A stretch of DNA of 64,000 bases, taken from assembly GCA_963978895.1 (NCBI GenBank), contig OZ022247.1:18092137-18156136 (forward strand), given 5' to 3'. This document shows, in pieces, positions 11,401 to 26,400 of this stretch (position 1 is the first letter of the stretch; every line of letters starts with the position of its first letter). The position numbers and the translations under genes were made by a program. Under the pieces are notes generated by a model that was not told the origin of the DNA, ran no database searches, and saw only the letters and a list, made by a program, of their open reading frames with translations. This DNA comes from Erpobdella octoculata (Eukaryota > Annelida > Clitellata > Hirudinida > Erpobdellidae).

Positions 11401-14400
11401 TAGTGGAACTAAATCAAGTAATTCTTTACAAAAAGTGAATGAATAGTCAATAGTGTTGACAAAAATCATCAGCTGGGTTCTGTCGGTGACATCTGTGCTC
11501 TCGTCGGGCGCGTGACAAATATTTACAGTTACCGACAATTGATGCCAGCTTTGTTGAAACGTGTTCGTTCATGTCAGTAATTCTCCTTGCAATTGTTTGG
11601 TGTGATAGAGAAACAGTTTCAAAACTGTACGCAGTTTTGTCTTTACCGAATGCAAGAGCCATCTGTATGGCGCAACGCTTTATAATTTCACCACCGCTAA
11701 ACGGCCTTCTACTTTTTGCAAGTTCAAAAGATGTCACCAAACTTGAAGTATGATGCACATTTCCTATATATCTTATAGATAAAATTGTTTTTTCCCAAAC
11801 TCGGTGGCGGGCCTGATGAAACTGTCAGGTGGGCCGGATCTGGCCTGTTGGACAACCCTGCTATAATTCATATACAACGGAAAACCTTGCAGGCACATTA
11901 TAGGTTACAACATCAAAACTTTAATAAAACAAATGGTTATAAAAAATGATGCGCCCGCAATGTTTTTAGTTGTATATGAATTATAGGAATATTATTTTAT
12001 ACTTTTTAGGGCGCAAGAAAAACGTTGTTTTTAAAAAAATGTATTTTTTATGATGTAAAAATTTTTTGTTAACTTTCTAAAAAATTCCAAACAAAGCTTT
12101 TACTCAAGCTCCCACCCATAATCGTAGAGAGATGTAGAAGAAACTATAACAAACATGGAGTGGATGTAAGTGTAAATCATTGGTGGTGCAATCATTCCAG
12201 GCCTGCATTCTGCATATATTAATTCAAATCTCAAACACTTATTAGTAATAATAAGGTTTATTCTGTGGAAAAAAGCCAGAAGGACAACTAGGGATAAACC
12301 AATATGATCTGAGTGTCATTTGATTGACACATTATTATAGGAGTAATTAGTTCGAGTGGAAATGTGAGTTTGATAAAGACTCTTTTGTGAACATGAAATT
12401 TGCTTTGGAAGTAGTCTGGAAATGGGACAAATATGGGAATAAATAACCTGCAATAATGTGATTTGATAAATAATTCTGCCTCAATTTTATGACTGATGAT
12501 GAATTTGATGTGCATTTCAGTAAATTGAATTTAATTGCAGTTTCAACTAGAGCAGAAACGACGTGATAATTTTTTATTATTTGACATTCTGCTAATCATA
12601 TTAATGAAGAAGCTTTGAAAGTCAATAATAAGTATCGGGCAATGCATTATCGGCGCACCTCTAGTAACTATTATAACAGTCTTGTAATTTCACAAGACCA
12701 AACAGATATTTTATTTGATAGCAAGGAAACAAGTAAATAAAAAATTTTGAAGACTAGCTTTCTTCGAGAAAAAAATTGGTTTCTTAGTTATTAAATAATT
12801 CTTGTGTTGTCAATCATTTTACATTAATGCTAAAAGTTTCATACCTCTAGCTAATCGGGTTGTTGGTTGAAAATTGATTAAAAGACTACGAGATTCCGCC
12901 AACCTAACAAGTGAAGGTAATTAAAAGATTGTAAAAAAAAACATTGCATCTTGTTTTCAGAAAGCATTAGATGCAAGACAGTTTCAAAGTTTTGAACTAT
13001 TGTGCACAGGATGGAGTCTCACAAATCCAAGAAACAGTACACAACTGAAATCTGAATAGATTCCTGTGTAGTCTTGTAGGTCTCGAACAGCATTAGCTCA
13101 AACTTCTTTATTCATAAAAATACATTTTGCTGACGAAAATCATTAACTCAATGGTTATATAAACAGTGCATAATTAATGACAACTGCATTAACTGAAATT
13201 TTAGTGGGTTGCTAGATCTGCAACTGTTTATTATATCTTGACATTGATGGACTGAAATGAGCATAAGAAACACATTATGCAAGGTTGTGATTTTTTACAT
13301 GTCTCCTTAAGAGCATTAAAAAATATTAGTAGAAATAAATTTAGGCCAAATATATTTATGATTAATCAGATATAACATTATAATGTTATGTGCAAAAACT
13401 CACCTGTTCAAGGTACTTGTTCTGTATCTTCTGCCTTGCTTCGCAAGTATTACAGGATCGCTGTTTTGAAGAAAGCAGCACTAGCTGATTAACAATTATG
13501 TTGTGGGTGTCAATGCTGGCTTTAGTTAGTTCTTGTACAAGCCGCTCTGTCTCATACAGGGAAAGAAATTCAGCTATACAGACACACACAAATGTCGTCT
13601 GTTCCTGAAACAAGATAAAAAATATAACAAGTGATCATAAAAGAAATAACTTTTTTTAAATGCTTTCATTTTAATAAAAATTACGACTAATAAAATAGAA
13701 TTAAATAGCTAAAAATATTTAATTATAAGATCATATGCATATTATGTTAATTTATACATAAAAAACTGGTCTCTGCCGAGGTTTGAACTGAGAACCTAAA
13801 ACTTGCAGATTCAAGCGATATATTTACTGAGCTGCAGTGCCTTAAAGCAAATCTCATTTAAAAAACCAATTAAAATACTATACTTTCTTTATTAAATAAT
13901 AATGCATTCATTATTATCCTTTAATTGTATTATAACAACCGAAAACTAATCAAATGGAAAAAAAATCTTAATGCATTTTATGTTTAATTATGTATACAAA
14001 TTAATAAAAAAAACTTGTTTTCGCTGAGGTTTGAATAGAAAACCAAACCCTTGTAGATTCAATTCAAGCGTTTATACTTACTGAGCAACTAAGTCGTTAT
14101 GCTTTCCTTATAAAATATTAATACTGTTATAAAATCATCAAATCGTATTACAGGTCCAGAAGAATGGCTTTCTAGTTTATTGGATGATAATAAATAAAGC
14201 TTGGTTAATGCTACTTATACCTTCTAATATAATCAATGTTAATAAAAATACTTGTCGGGATATCAATAGATGGGAAAAGTGAAATCAGTACCATATATAT
14301 AACAATTATTATCATTTAATTGATGTTGATAAAAGTTTTATCAATCGTTTGGTAATTGGAATAAGCATATCCTAAAGTCATAAATAATAATAATAATAAT

Positions 14401-17400
14401 TTAATCATTTGATTAGGCGCTCCCTTATCGACAAAGTCCATTACGGGAGCGCCATTTTTAGAGGGAGGGTACTTGCAAAGGCACCCTTTAGCAAATGCGA
14501 GTGAACTCCTTGCTTAAGGGAGTTACGCTGGTGACGCCGGCGAGGTTTTGAACTGCCGACCTAACGATTGACAGGCGAACGCTCTACCGCTCTGCCACCA
14601 GCGGTAAAAAGAAAAAGGAAGACAGTTCCACATGGATTTGAACTTAAAAGCATCGCTCTTAGCTAAAAATATCTAATTGCATGGTTTTGATTTGACTGAT
14701 GGTCCGTGACCCACAGACATTTAGGTCATTTAATAAGAAAAGAGATTTTTAGACTAATGTAGCCAAATATAATTAGAATTCTTGATCAAGTTTTAGATGG
14801 TAAGGAGAAATTTTAACAAAAACCTTTAAAAACATTGTTTTAAAATGAATATCCTACTGTTTTAAAGCATAATAATTATGTTGCAAAAATTAGTTTAGAA
14901 AGAAAATTATGTAATGTGATGAGCTAATTTTGAAAGAGCGAACGAAAAGAGTGACATAGGCGGGCAACAAGTAAAGATAAAAAATAAATCACCACAGACA
15001 AACAAACAAACAAACAGAGAGACGAGTGAAGTTAAATACAAGTAAAGATAAAAATAAATTTTAAAAAAATGCTTTTATTTGCTTCTTTATCTGAGTCAAC
15101 AAACCAAAATTTTTGAATCTAAAACAACCGTTACGCTCAATCTTGTACATTGTTTATTTCTTTCATATGAAATCAAAATTCATAAATTTAACTCGATGTA
15201 TGGATTAGTTGTTATCTAAAACACTTCATTCATATATTGTTATCGAGAATACAGCTATTCTGAAAGTTTCAAAGCTCTACGTAGATGAATATTAGTCGAA
15301 TTTGCGTTTACATGTAACGGTCAACTTGAAATTCAAATTTTTTAAGGCCTAATTCATGTTGGAAACATTCAAGTCATGTATTGTCATCCAGAATAAAGCT
15401 TTCCTGAAAGTTTTAGAGCTCTAGGTGGTCGAAAAGTGGGTGAATTTTTTTTTCTAGGATTTGATCACCACAGACAAGCAAACAAACAGAGAGACGAGTA
15501 AAGTTAAATAGAAGCATTTAAAAAAATAGGATTTGAACTTAAGCAAGAACTTATGTTTGACAGGAATGAAAAAGCATGAAATAAGGGCCAAATGTTTTTG
15601 CTTTAATTAATTGATCAAATTACAGATCAGACTATTAATGAAAAAAGCAAGATATTGACAAAACTGTAAGTTTTAAGGAGTGCCTATAAAAATTCATAGC
15701 TTTTCATAACTACTTAGTGTCTAACAAAATTATTTATTGCTAGAGCCAGCTACAGCTTCATCATCCATTGTGTGAAGTAAAATTATCCTTTACAACTTAA
15801 GATTTTGGTATCTGTTTATTCCATGGCAAGATAAAACTCTCAGCTTTTGCCTTAACTTATAAATTAAAACCATAATGAATATTTCAATTTAGTTATCTTT
15901 AAAAATCAGAATGTATAAATAATTATTCATATTCTAACTGGATTTTTGAATTGTTCATTTACAAGCCTTATGACAGGCAATACTTCTTCAAACTTCTTTG
16001 TCAAATCATCTGTATTGATATCTGGAATACCAAGCATAGTGGCAATCTGAAAAAGAAACAATTTCTAAATTCTCTGTATTTCATTTCAGTTCAACAAAAC
16101 AGTACGAGCTGTCGAAGATTTAGGCAAATAAGGTTAAACTTGTAACATTAGGGTAGACCCGGGCACAGCCACCACGGCAAATTTTTTTGAGTTGCACTGG
16201 CAGATACCAAGTTTTTTTTAAAGCTGAGTTGAATGTCAGCTGTTATAATAAAATGCTTGTGCCGGCCAAATTTTTTTCAGTACAAATACAGCAGTAATAA
16301 ATTTTCATTTTTATCTATTGGAATATAGTTTTTAAGTGTATGAGAAAATTTTGGAAAAATCACCTATGACTACCTCTCCCTCTCCAGTCATAAGCTACTT
16401 TGGGTGAGAAAGATGTATAAGATTTACGGCTATTTATTGCATCTGCAAAACTTTTTTAAAGATTCAGAAAATGACAATTACAACAAGCATTTGAATAACC
16501 AGCATTCCAATAAACCATTACAGAAGTTCAGGGGTTTAGCAGCTTTGAAAAAAACTTTGTTTTTAAACAGACATCTAATTTGACTTTTATGTAGGGACTT
16601 GAAATTATTTGTCACTCAAAAGTTTCCAGAGTCAGAAAGGATCCCAAAGTTTGATTAGATTCCAAAATCTCAGTTTTTATTAAGATTTTTCTGACTTGCC
16701 AGAGATTGTGATGAAGTTTTTTTAAGTTCCATGAAACTTCATATTTTTATAATTAAGTTGGCTGAAAAAATCGGTCAGAAAGTGAAACTTGTAACCATTT
16801 ATATATATGCACACATTTTTATGGAAACACCAAGTATATAATAACAACTCGCAAATTTTGAAGTTGAAAAATTTAAACTAACGATTGTCTCGTGAAGATG
16901 CTCGCATGATTGCACAAGCACTGCTGTGGCCGAATAAAAATTTTGAATGGTATAACACTAGCTAACCATGCACCTGATTCCAAAAAAAATGAGGTTGTAA
17001 AGGCAGTGGTTCACATGCAAGAAACAGCACAACAAGAGTTTGGCAGACTTTTTATTATTATTATTAAATGTAAATTTATAATGCGCTTTTTTTAAAAAGT
17101 CACAAAAGCGCATCGCGTCAAATCATAAATTTAGGAATAAAGTTCGGTCTTAAGCAGCTTCCTAAAACCGCCGAGGTCCAAAGCTGGATTCCTTAGGTCA
17201 GCAGATAGGCTGTTCCAAACAACTGGACCAGCAGTGGAGAATCCGCGCCTGCCGAGAGTCGTTGTCTTTGACGATGGAACGAACAAGTCGCCAGCCGCCG
17301 CCGATCGAAGGTGGGACCGACCAGCAAGCGTTGAGATTGGTACACGCAATTGCTGCAGGTAGACCGGAGCCGTGTGGTGGAGGCACTTGTATACCATCAG

Positions 17401-20400
17401 ACCCAACTTGAACTGAATTCTCTGCGGGAAAGGAAGCCAGTGAAGTTGCGTCCGCATGAGATCTGATACGGGAGACCAGCCGGGCAGCTGAAGAACAAGA
17501 CGAGCGGCTGCTCGGAGAATGGATTGGAGCCTGTTGATTTGAAACTGTCTAAGTCCGGCCATGACACCATTACAGTAATCAAGCCGGCTGTGCACGAGTG
17601 CTCTGATGAGTGAATGGGCGGAGTCCGTGGTGAGGCTACGGCGGACGACCAAGACATATCATTCAGAACTGTACTCAAGGTATTTCTTTCGAAGCAGTTG
17701 CACTTTTACCATCATACAATGCTTGTCATGGGAGTATCGAGCGGAAATTTGTCCAAGAGCCACATGAAATGCAAAGATTAGTTGCTGATATAGTCATTCC
17801 ACAAGACCAGCAGGTAACATTGAGAAATTCTCCTTCTTTGTTGTGGGATTCAAGAGTTTTGGACCAGCATAGAATACTAATGTATGGTGCTAATGAAAAT
17901 GTGAATCCATTAGAAACCTACTCACACTGGTTTGTTGGTGAAACTTTTAAATTGGCACCGGAACTGTTTTAGATTGTTTGACAAGTTAAAAAATTTACAA
18001 CCTGGCCTAAATCTGTAGAGCATCATGTCTGATTTTGAAAAAGCTTCATAAAATGTGAGCGTCATGCTGATTTTCAAAAAGCTTTGCAAAATGTGATTAT
18101 AAAACTTTTTAGCTACTCGTATTATTGGATGCTTGTTGCATCTTGGACAAAACCTTTATAGAAAAGTAAGCCAACTTAACCATGCCAATTAATACAAAAA
18201 TAAAAACTTTCATGTTCATATTGTAACGCAGCTTGAACTTAGTTTCGTTGCACCACTTGACGTAGTTAAGAGTATTTGATGAGCTGGCTTTAACTCGTCT
18301 ATCAGCAATGGGTGACGTAGTCGATTACTGGGAGGACAACTATATCGGCAGATTATGAGTAAACGTTCGAGTAAATCCATGCTTTCCGATACCTATTTGG
18401 AATGTTCATGCATGGATACAATATGGCCTCCCTTGCACAAAAAACTCAGTGAACGGGTGGCACCAAGCATTCCAGCAGTGTGTCGATTGTCATCATTCTT
18501 CAAACCGTAAGGTTGTGGATCACTTTCGCAAAGAGCAAGATCATGTAGAAATAGAGTTGCAACGTTTCAGAGATAGTATTTAATAAGCATCTGCATCCCG
18601 TAATCGTTATCTCGATATCAATCGGGATTTCAAAACGATACGGGAGATCCCGTATCGTTATTAAAACGATACAGCTTGCGGGGAAGTCTCGTATCGAAAT
18701 AAAATAGCGAGTAAAAGTCTCGAAACAAATTCCCAGATTTAAAAAAAATATTTTTCAATAAATAACGAGTCATACATATTTAATTAACGATTGTCACAAC
18801 TGTGAATATTTGCAATTGATTCATCAACATTGATTAATTAATATACCTATTGACAGAAGTTTATAACTATTTAACTATTATTATCCCCACTTTAAATTCG
18901 GTTTTCCTAACAGCCTGTAGCCCCTGGATATTTACTATTTTTAGTCTGTGAACCGGATGCATATTTCTAAATGGTAGTAGTATGCAGTAATTCAGAGGTC
19001 GACTAGCAGCCTAAGAGGGGCGTGGCTTAAGGCTAGAGGTAAATCGCACTCTAATTTCACATTTTCAATGTTATGTTGTTGATATTAATAAATATATTAA
19101 TATAAGTGTCGCAAATAATATGAATTGTTGATTTAGTTAGTTCAAAGTTAGTTTGAGTAAATTGGAATAAAACTTATTTTTAATTTTTAAAATGCCTTGA
19201 CTTCAGATTCATGTTATTATTACTATACCCGGCAAGTTCAGCTACATCCGAGCGGGTTTTTTCGGCAGGAGGACAAATCGACAACTGTAAAAAGACAAGG
19301 CTGCAGCCAGACTTTGTTGACAAGCTGCTGTTTGTTCAGCAGAATCAGGATCGGGTCACCATCAAGAATTGGATCCTTGCCAACAAAATATTGGTGTTGG
19401 TGATGACAAGGCCGAGGATGAAGGTAGAGATGTGATTATTTTGGACACTCCCAGCAGTGTCAGGAGTCAGGATAGTCTGCCAGGACCATCACAGTTGACT
19501 AGCAAACATCAATGTCCCAGCCAAATTAAAAATTAAAAATATTGACAGTTAATATTGACTATCAGTGGACAGTGATTTTTTTATAATATCGTTAAATAGT
19601 TAAAATTTTTATGAAATAAAAAATATGACTGGATTTATCTTCTAATGTCTCGTTATTTCTTGTTTTATTCGAGACAAAATTTCCACAGTTGACATTTCAT
19701 TCAAGATCCCAATATCAAATCGTATTGGATTTGTCTCGTTATTGGTCGAGGCATCTCGTATCATATCGTTTTATTCAAGACAAATTTCAGAAGTCGTATC
19801 GTATCGTTTCAAAAAAATAACGGGACATTAATGTACAGAAAATCAAGGCTATACAAAGTAGGCTTTAAGCATTGTGGCTAAGAATGTGGGCCCTTTTGTC
19901 GGGACCCTTATGTCAGCGGCAGTTATGACGGGGGGTGTTTTGTTGGTCTTTTTGTCAGGGCTATTTCAACTTGATCGTTTTGATGGGGCTGACTTGTATC
20001 AATCAAACTTTCTTGGCATTCAGCTGGGTAAACGTATACAGCTTTGGAAGTACCAAATCTCAACTTTATTAATAATGTTACTTCAATTTTTTAATAAATG
20101 TTAGGCTTTTGTTCTTAGAAAAAATATCTGCAAAAGATATTAAAAGAGTAGCCTGATCATTTTTTATGGAATAAAAATGTAAAAACAAAATTGAAGAAGT
20201 GTAACACAATAACCTGGGATACAAAAGGACTAAGATGATTTTTAAGTCTCAGGAGTTTGCCCAGTCCTTTTTCGACCACTGAAGGAAAAGAGAGAAGCCT
20301 TAAAGTGTGTCCGGTAGGTGCTGTGTCAAACACTACCACAGAAAAATTCATGCTCTTCACAAGTCTGTAATGAAAATATTAAACAAAATTTGCAACTAAA

Positions 20401-23400
20401 GCAGAAATTTCTGTCATGCACACAGGGGCAATGGTGGTATAGCAGTAAAACTGGAAGTTCAAATATGTCTCGTTTCGTGAGCAACCATAAAGGTGTTGTC
20501 ACCTTGGTGTCTAGACGGAGCATGATTAAGTACAGCTTAGCAGCATATTGTCATACAAAACGCCTATTGTACAGTTTTTGTATTAAGTTATCAGTTAATC
20601 TTTTTGGTTAGTTAGATGTTGTTGTGAACTGTCTGTTTGGCCTTTTGAATTGACCTTGTTTTGTTTTTTGCATAATTTATAAACCTGCTGGACATAGCAA
20701 AAATCAAGTGATCTGCTAACAGGCTGTATATAAAAGCCAAGATTGGCTTGGTTTGTGTTTTTGTGCTGAGTTAGGTTCGAAGTCAGCAAGTCAGAGAAAG
20801 AACGATGACAGTTGTAGTTAGGAGCCTTGAAAAACCACCTTTTTGTAACTGTAAAATGGCCCAGCAAGAAAAGAAGCACACAAAAAAGTGCAAAGTGGTG
20901 CTAAGGATACGGTGCAACTATAATCTCATCACATAGTATTCATACTAACTAGATTTTATCACTAAACATAACACTTTTTGCTATAACTTTCAGACAAATA
21001 TTTTTCAATGTTTTACATGCTTGATAAAAGCAAACCCTTAATCACAAAGAAAATATAAAGCAAAACAGTTTGAAAAACCTCACTTCATTACTTCAGAGTA
21101 GCTCATAGCTTCATCTATGCCTGGCAGTGCTTGCATTATATCCATCATCATTGATCTTCCAATGCTTAATGCACCTAATATATAAAATAGAAACGAATGA
21201 ATAACAATTTACAAGCTTCTCAAGGCCAAAAAAAATGTATCAAAATTCTATGAATCTTTAAGCTTAAAAATTCTTTTAAAAAAAACTTTAAAATGAGACT
21301 CTACTATCCAATTCAATGTAAATAAGTACTTTGTTCATCAAAATATTCATCAGGTAGTTCTCCAACTCCAACATTGGGGTCAATTTCCTGAAATTTTAAT
21401 AAGAAACAATTAATAATAGTGAATTTCTATCTAAATTGTTATGCTTACACAAACCTAACTTATAAACCAATTATGTGAAAGCAATGAAATAGAAGTAATA
21501 CATTAATGTAGTTGAACAAAATCCTTTAGGATCTTTTATTAATTAAAGTATTTGTGGTTCAGGCTAATAAAATAAGACCACCGTGCATCCTTCTATGCGT
21601 GTCGTAAAAGGCGACTCATAGGAGGTTTACAGGAAGTCCTAAGGGTAAAACTTTGCCCTAAGGCCTTTCACCAACTCAGATTTGGTTATCGCTGGCTTGC
21701 GAGTGGTTGCGACAGGAAGGGCATCCGTCATAAAATTAGCTCCAAAACTTTCAATGAGGCATATGGCGCCAAATTGGAAGAAAACGTCTAACCCGTGCAA
21801 GCACAGAAAAGTGGACATAAAACGAAAAAAAGAAGATTGAACAAACTATTTTTAGTAGCAACTGATTATAGGCATAAACTATAATTCACAGCTTCTTCTT
21901 CTTTTCCGGTTTCACTTCTGTTTTTCAGTGTTTTCACGGGTTGGACGGTTTCTTTCAATTTGACGCCTCCATTCAGCTCTATCCTGTTCCAGCTTAGCCC
22001 TAAGGCCCAGACTGCCCAGATCATGACTGATACATTTTCCCCAGGACTTCTTGCCCCTGCTCATTGTCCCAACCACCCAAAAGATCTACAAGCAAGTACT
22101 CAATCATCTCTGCTTTTCTGCTCCAGATGCCCAAACCACTTCAGCCAACCACGCCTCACAATATCTGCAGCCTCATCCAAAGTCAGTCAGCCATACAGTC
22201 CAGGACTTGGTATTCTATTCTTGAGACTCACGCCACACATCCACCGAATCATCATCAGTTCTGTTCTTTCCATGCAGTGCAAATCCTCTGTCTTCACTGG
22301 CCAGCTCTCACTGCCATATACCAGCACTGTCTGTATGCAAGTTCTGTAAACCTGACCTTTAACTTTCAGTAATGCTCTTCTTGAGGTTAAGATTGGAGCC
22401 AACTCCCTAAACTTTGCCCATGCACATCTCAAACATCACTAGCTTCCAATCTTCCTTTTTAAACCATGATTTTCTATGCATGCTACTCCTCATACAACAT
22501 AGCTCCCATTGTGTATGTGCGTGTTTGTGGGTGCACATTCATAACTTCGCATTCGGCATGTACAAACATTCCATTCCTAGCCACTGGTAGAAGCTTCTCC
22601 TAATTATGTGTTTTTCTATGTTTAAATATTTTCTTTTAATTTTGTTTAAAATCTGAAAACGGATTGATATATTGTCAACAGATATACACCAGTATGCAAA
22701 AAATCAACTTCATACAACCCTTAGAAGAGCCTTAAGAAAGCTTTAAAAAATTCCATAAAATAAACAACAAATATAAGCGTTTTTTTGTTACTAAAACATG
22801 CTTTTAAGACAGTGAGAAAAAATACATAATAACATTGTATTGTAAAAACATTACCAGGTGAATAGTAAACAAAAGATGTTTATAGTTACTACGATGACGA
22901 AAGTTTTTGTCATTATTATCATTATGCATTTTTAATTTATTTTGTATCCTAATTTCTCAAATTTAAAATATTTTGAAATGGCTGAATTGTAGAACTTTGA
23001 AACTTTCACATAAATCCCAGGCACATCCCATGGACAAGTGAAAATAAATAAAAGCATGAAAAAATGTGCTGAAAACATTTGAGGTCTTAATTTTTCGGGT
23101 CCCTTTAATCGCAAATAGAATTTATTAAAACCAAAATATTATAAAACAAATGACAGAATCAGAGAACATTTATTGCAGTTACAATTAGTTCACCCAAATG
23201 ATAAGAAAAAACACTAAAAACTTAATTACAAATATGCTTTAAACACTAAAAACTTAGTAACAAATATGCTTTAAACACTAAAAAGTAAAAACTTAATTAC
23301 AAATATGCTTTAAATTACTAACCATAGCAAATAAATTTGAGAAACCTTTGACTTTCATGGGAACCTTGGTGAACTTTTGATCAAATGCATCAGATATGTT

Positions 23401-26400
23401 ATGAGCTGGGTCAGTAGATATAATCAAAACGGATTCTCGGACTTTAGACAACTGAATTGCCAAACTGCAACTTTAGGAAAAAAAGGATAATTAGTACAAA
23501 GTTTGAGGTTTTAAACCACAGGAGCATACAAGATATAACATCCACACTTTTCTGTTTAATGGAATGCTAAAAAGCTGTTTAGACAATTAAATTTCTATTT
23601 TATCTTACTAATTTTATTAACCCATTTTGGACGATGATTCGTTTTTTGAACACAGTTTTTCATGGCGTCGCATAAATTTAGGCTATGACTTTTTAAAAGT
23701 TTGATTTATTTTTAGAAAGCTCAAATAAACATTTAAATATTTTTAAATATTTTTTATATTTGTAATAAGTAGTTTAATCTGATATAGAATGTGAGCATTT
23801 TCCAGGTTTTAGACCAGCAATCATTGAAAAATTTATTATGCTAATTTCTGGCAAGATATCACAACAGATGTTTGAAAGTTGAAAATGCCATGCACTCAAA
23901 TGTAAACTGCTCCTTAATTCAAATTAAATGGATAAACACTAAGCCACATTCTCTGAATGTATGAGTCAGGTTTGTTTTTCAAACATTGGTCTAATAAGGC
24001 ACTGTATCTGGATGAGTTGATAGTACCCCATCTTTTTAAAATTTTAGAAAACTGGTTTTAGATTTTTTATGGTTTTCAAATGGTTTTTATTTTTTTCAAT
24101 TTATTATTTAAAATTGTTTATTGAGAGCCATAACATTGAACTTTGGCAAAAATTCATCCAATGTTTTCATCTGTATCAGCATCTTGTAGTTCCTCATTCA
24201 CTGTATTAAAGGAAGTAGCTGTGATTCCATTGAACTGGTGTATATTGGTCTCCACAAAAACTAATTTTTATTGTTTCTAGGGTCAGCTGATTTAAGAATA
24301 GGTTGAAAAGTTTTGCTTTGAAGAAGTGCTAGACAAAGCCAATAAAATGTTTTGGGGTAATTATCAATTTGTACTATTAATCAGTTAAAATGCTAAGGGT
24401 AATTTAAGCTTTTGGGCTAGCATCTTATATTGATTTTTTTTATTAAAAAACAGTCAGTTGGCAAAAAGTTGCAAATTTGATTTTTTTTATGAGATCCTAT
24501 TGTTCATTAGGTATTCAAATAAGTAGTTCTGTACCATAAAGTTTTTAAAATGATAAATCAATTAAAAGATTCACTGTTTCGTTGAATTTTGAATAACTAG
24601 TTCTGTATCATACAGTTTTTTTGTGTTGTTTTTGTAGCAGAATATAAGAGCTCTATAACAATTCTCGAGTGCTGTGAAAAAGTGCTCAACTTTATAGAAA
24701 ACTCTGGTGTTGAGACTAAGAGAAAACCAACAAAAGTTTATAAATGCTAGGGAAGGCAGCTGCTAAACAAGCACAGAGTGAAGCAGACAACTTGAGAAAA
24801 CTAAAAAACTAAACCTTACAGGGACGTGTTGGTCTAGTGGTATAGACACCTGCTTTGAGAGTCGTAGGACCCGGGTTCGATTCCCGGTCCGAGCATGTAA
24901 TTTCCTTGAGCAAGAAACTAACTCACATGTGCTCACATCAACTCAACGTTTCATCCTTAAGTGGTCGATAAATGAGTACCAACTTCGGTTGGGGGTTAAA
25001 GTCCTTCGTGCACTTGTGGAGCTAGCGAGTAGTATGCGGGGCTGACAGCGGTGCCTAAAACACCACATACGCCGCTAGTCTCATCTGCAAGTTGCCAACA
25101 TTGTAAAGCGCCCTTTAAGCGGCTTCTGCTAAACACGGCGCTACATAAATTGTTTACAAAAAAACTAAGTTAAATATTATTCTATTCAATTCCCTTTAAA
25201 ATTGTATTTACTGAATTTCTGACCTCATTGGTGTAACAAAAGTTGCATAGCTCTATTTACAAAAGTTGAACACATCTCGTGTTTGCAGGAGACAAATGTT
25301 CAAAATTAAATGAAAAATTTTGCCAAGGCACGAGCACAAGCTCTCTAAAGCTCCAAGTAGTCCATCTTTTTTGCTAGCCTTCTTTATTTCTCTACGTGGA
25401 CAGCATACTTTTTAGCAACTTTCTTTTTCTCCATAGGAGCAACCTATTTTGCTAGGCTCTTAACTTTATTAGCATCTATATCTTTTATGTGGACAGCTTT
25501 AACACCTCATATCACTCTTTTCTCTCTCTTCAAACCTGCTTGATTAGATTGGTCAAATCAGCCCCTTGTGATTTTGTTATTTAAGGCAAAGTGGGGCCAT
25601 TATTTTTCCTCTACTCCAGGATCTGCCAGCAATAAAATGTAAACACGCTTAGTGCTTGAGTCAAAACAAAACTTGACATCAGTCACGGCTCCTCTCATTC
25701 TTTTTTTAATGTGACAGTCTAGTTTTTAGCTTCCTAAACTTGTTAGCGTCTTTTTCTTTCAACTCGCTGAATTAGGTTGGCCAGAAGGGGGGGCCATGGC
25801 CCGATTGGCCCCCCTTGATCTGCCAGAAGGGGGGGCCATGGCCCGATTGGCCCCCCTTGATCTGCCAGTGGCGCATAGCATGGTAAGTCTCATGGCATGG
25901 CTTGCTGTTTTAAAATTGATATATCTCGGCTAGAATAAATTGTAAATTGACATTTTTGAATTACAATTGTATTCTTTTTTTCAAATAATTATTTTATTCC
26001 AAAAAAAAATATTTTGAAATTTCTGTGCAACTGCTTACCTAATCCCATGTTGCACGAGTCTGCTAGCTTAACTCCAGTCAGTAAATGTTTGCACCATTAA
26101 AAACCAAAAAAATCTTAAAAAACCATAAAATCATGCTCAGCCAACTCAGACGGTTTTACCTTATTGGTGTAGAAAAAATAACGCAGTTTCTCCATCATCT
26201 TTAATTCATCAGTTGTTTTTGGAAAAAATTTCGCGACAAGGTCAATAGCAATAGAATAGATTCTTACGAAGCACAAGTTTTACGTGCCTGAAGTTAGCTC
26301 AGTGAGCCAAGTCGCTGGTAATTAACACGGAAAAATAAAAGTTTGTGCATTTGTGCCTAATATATATCAAAAAATTATATATTTTATTACAAAATTAATG

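Noticed and set aside
20611..20940. Possible solo LTR (TGTTG start, TATATAAAAG, CATCACA end)
   Set aside because: No target duplication and no second copy in the window; the ends are not convincing.
21960..22372. Plus-strand open frames of 102-129 codons
   Set aside because: Antisense shadows of the minus-strand LINE ORF2 C-terminus.
24828..24905. tRNA-like sequence with good A- and B-boxes
   Set aside because: The 5' and 3' acceptor strands do not pair and a SINE body with LINE-like tail follows; it is a SINE head.
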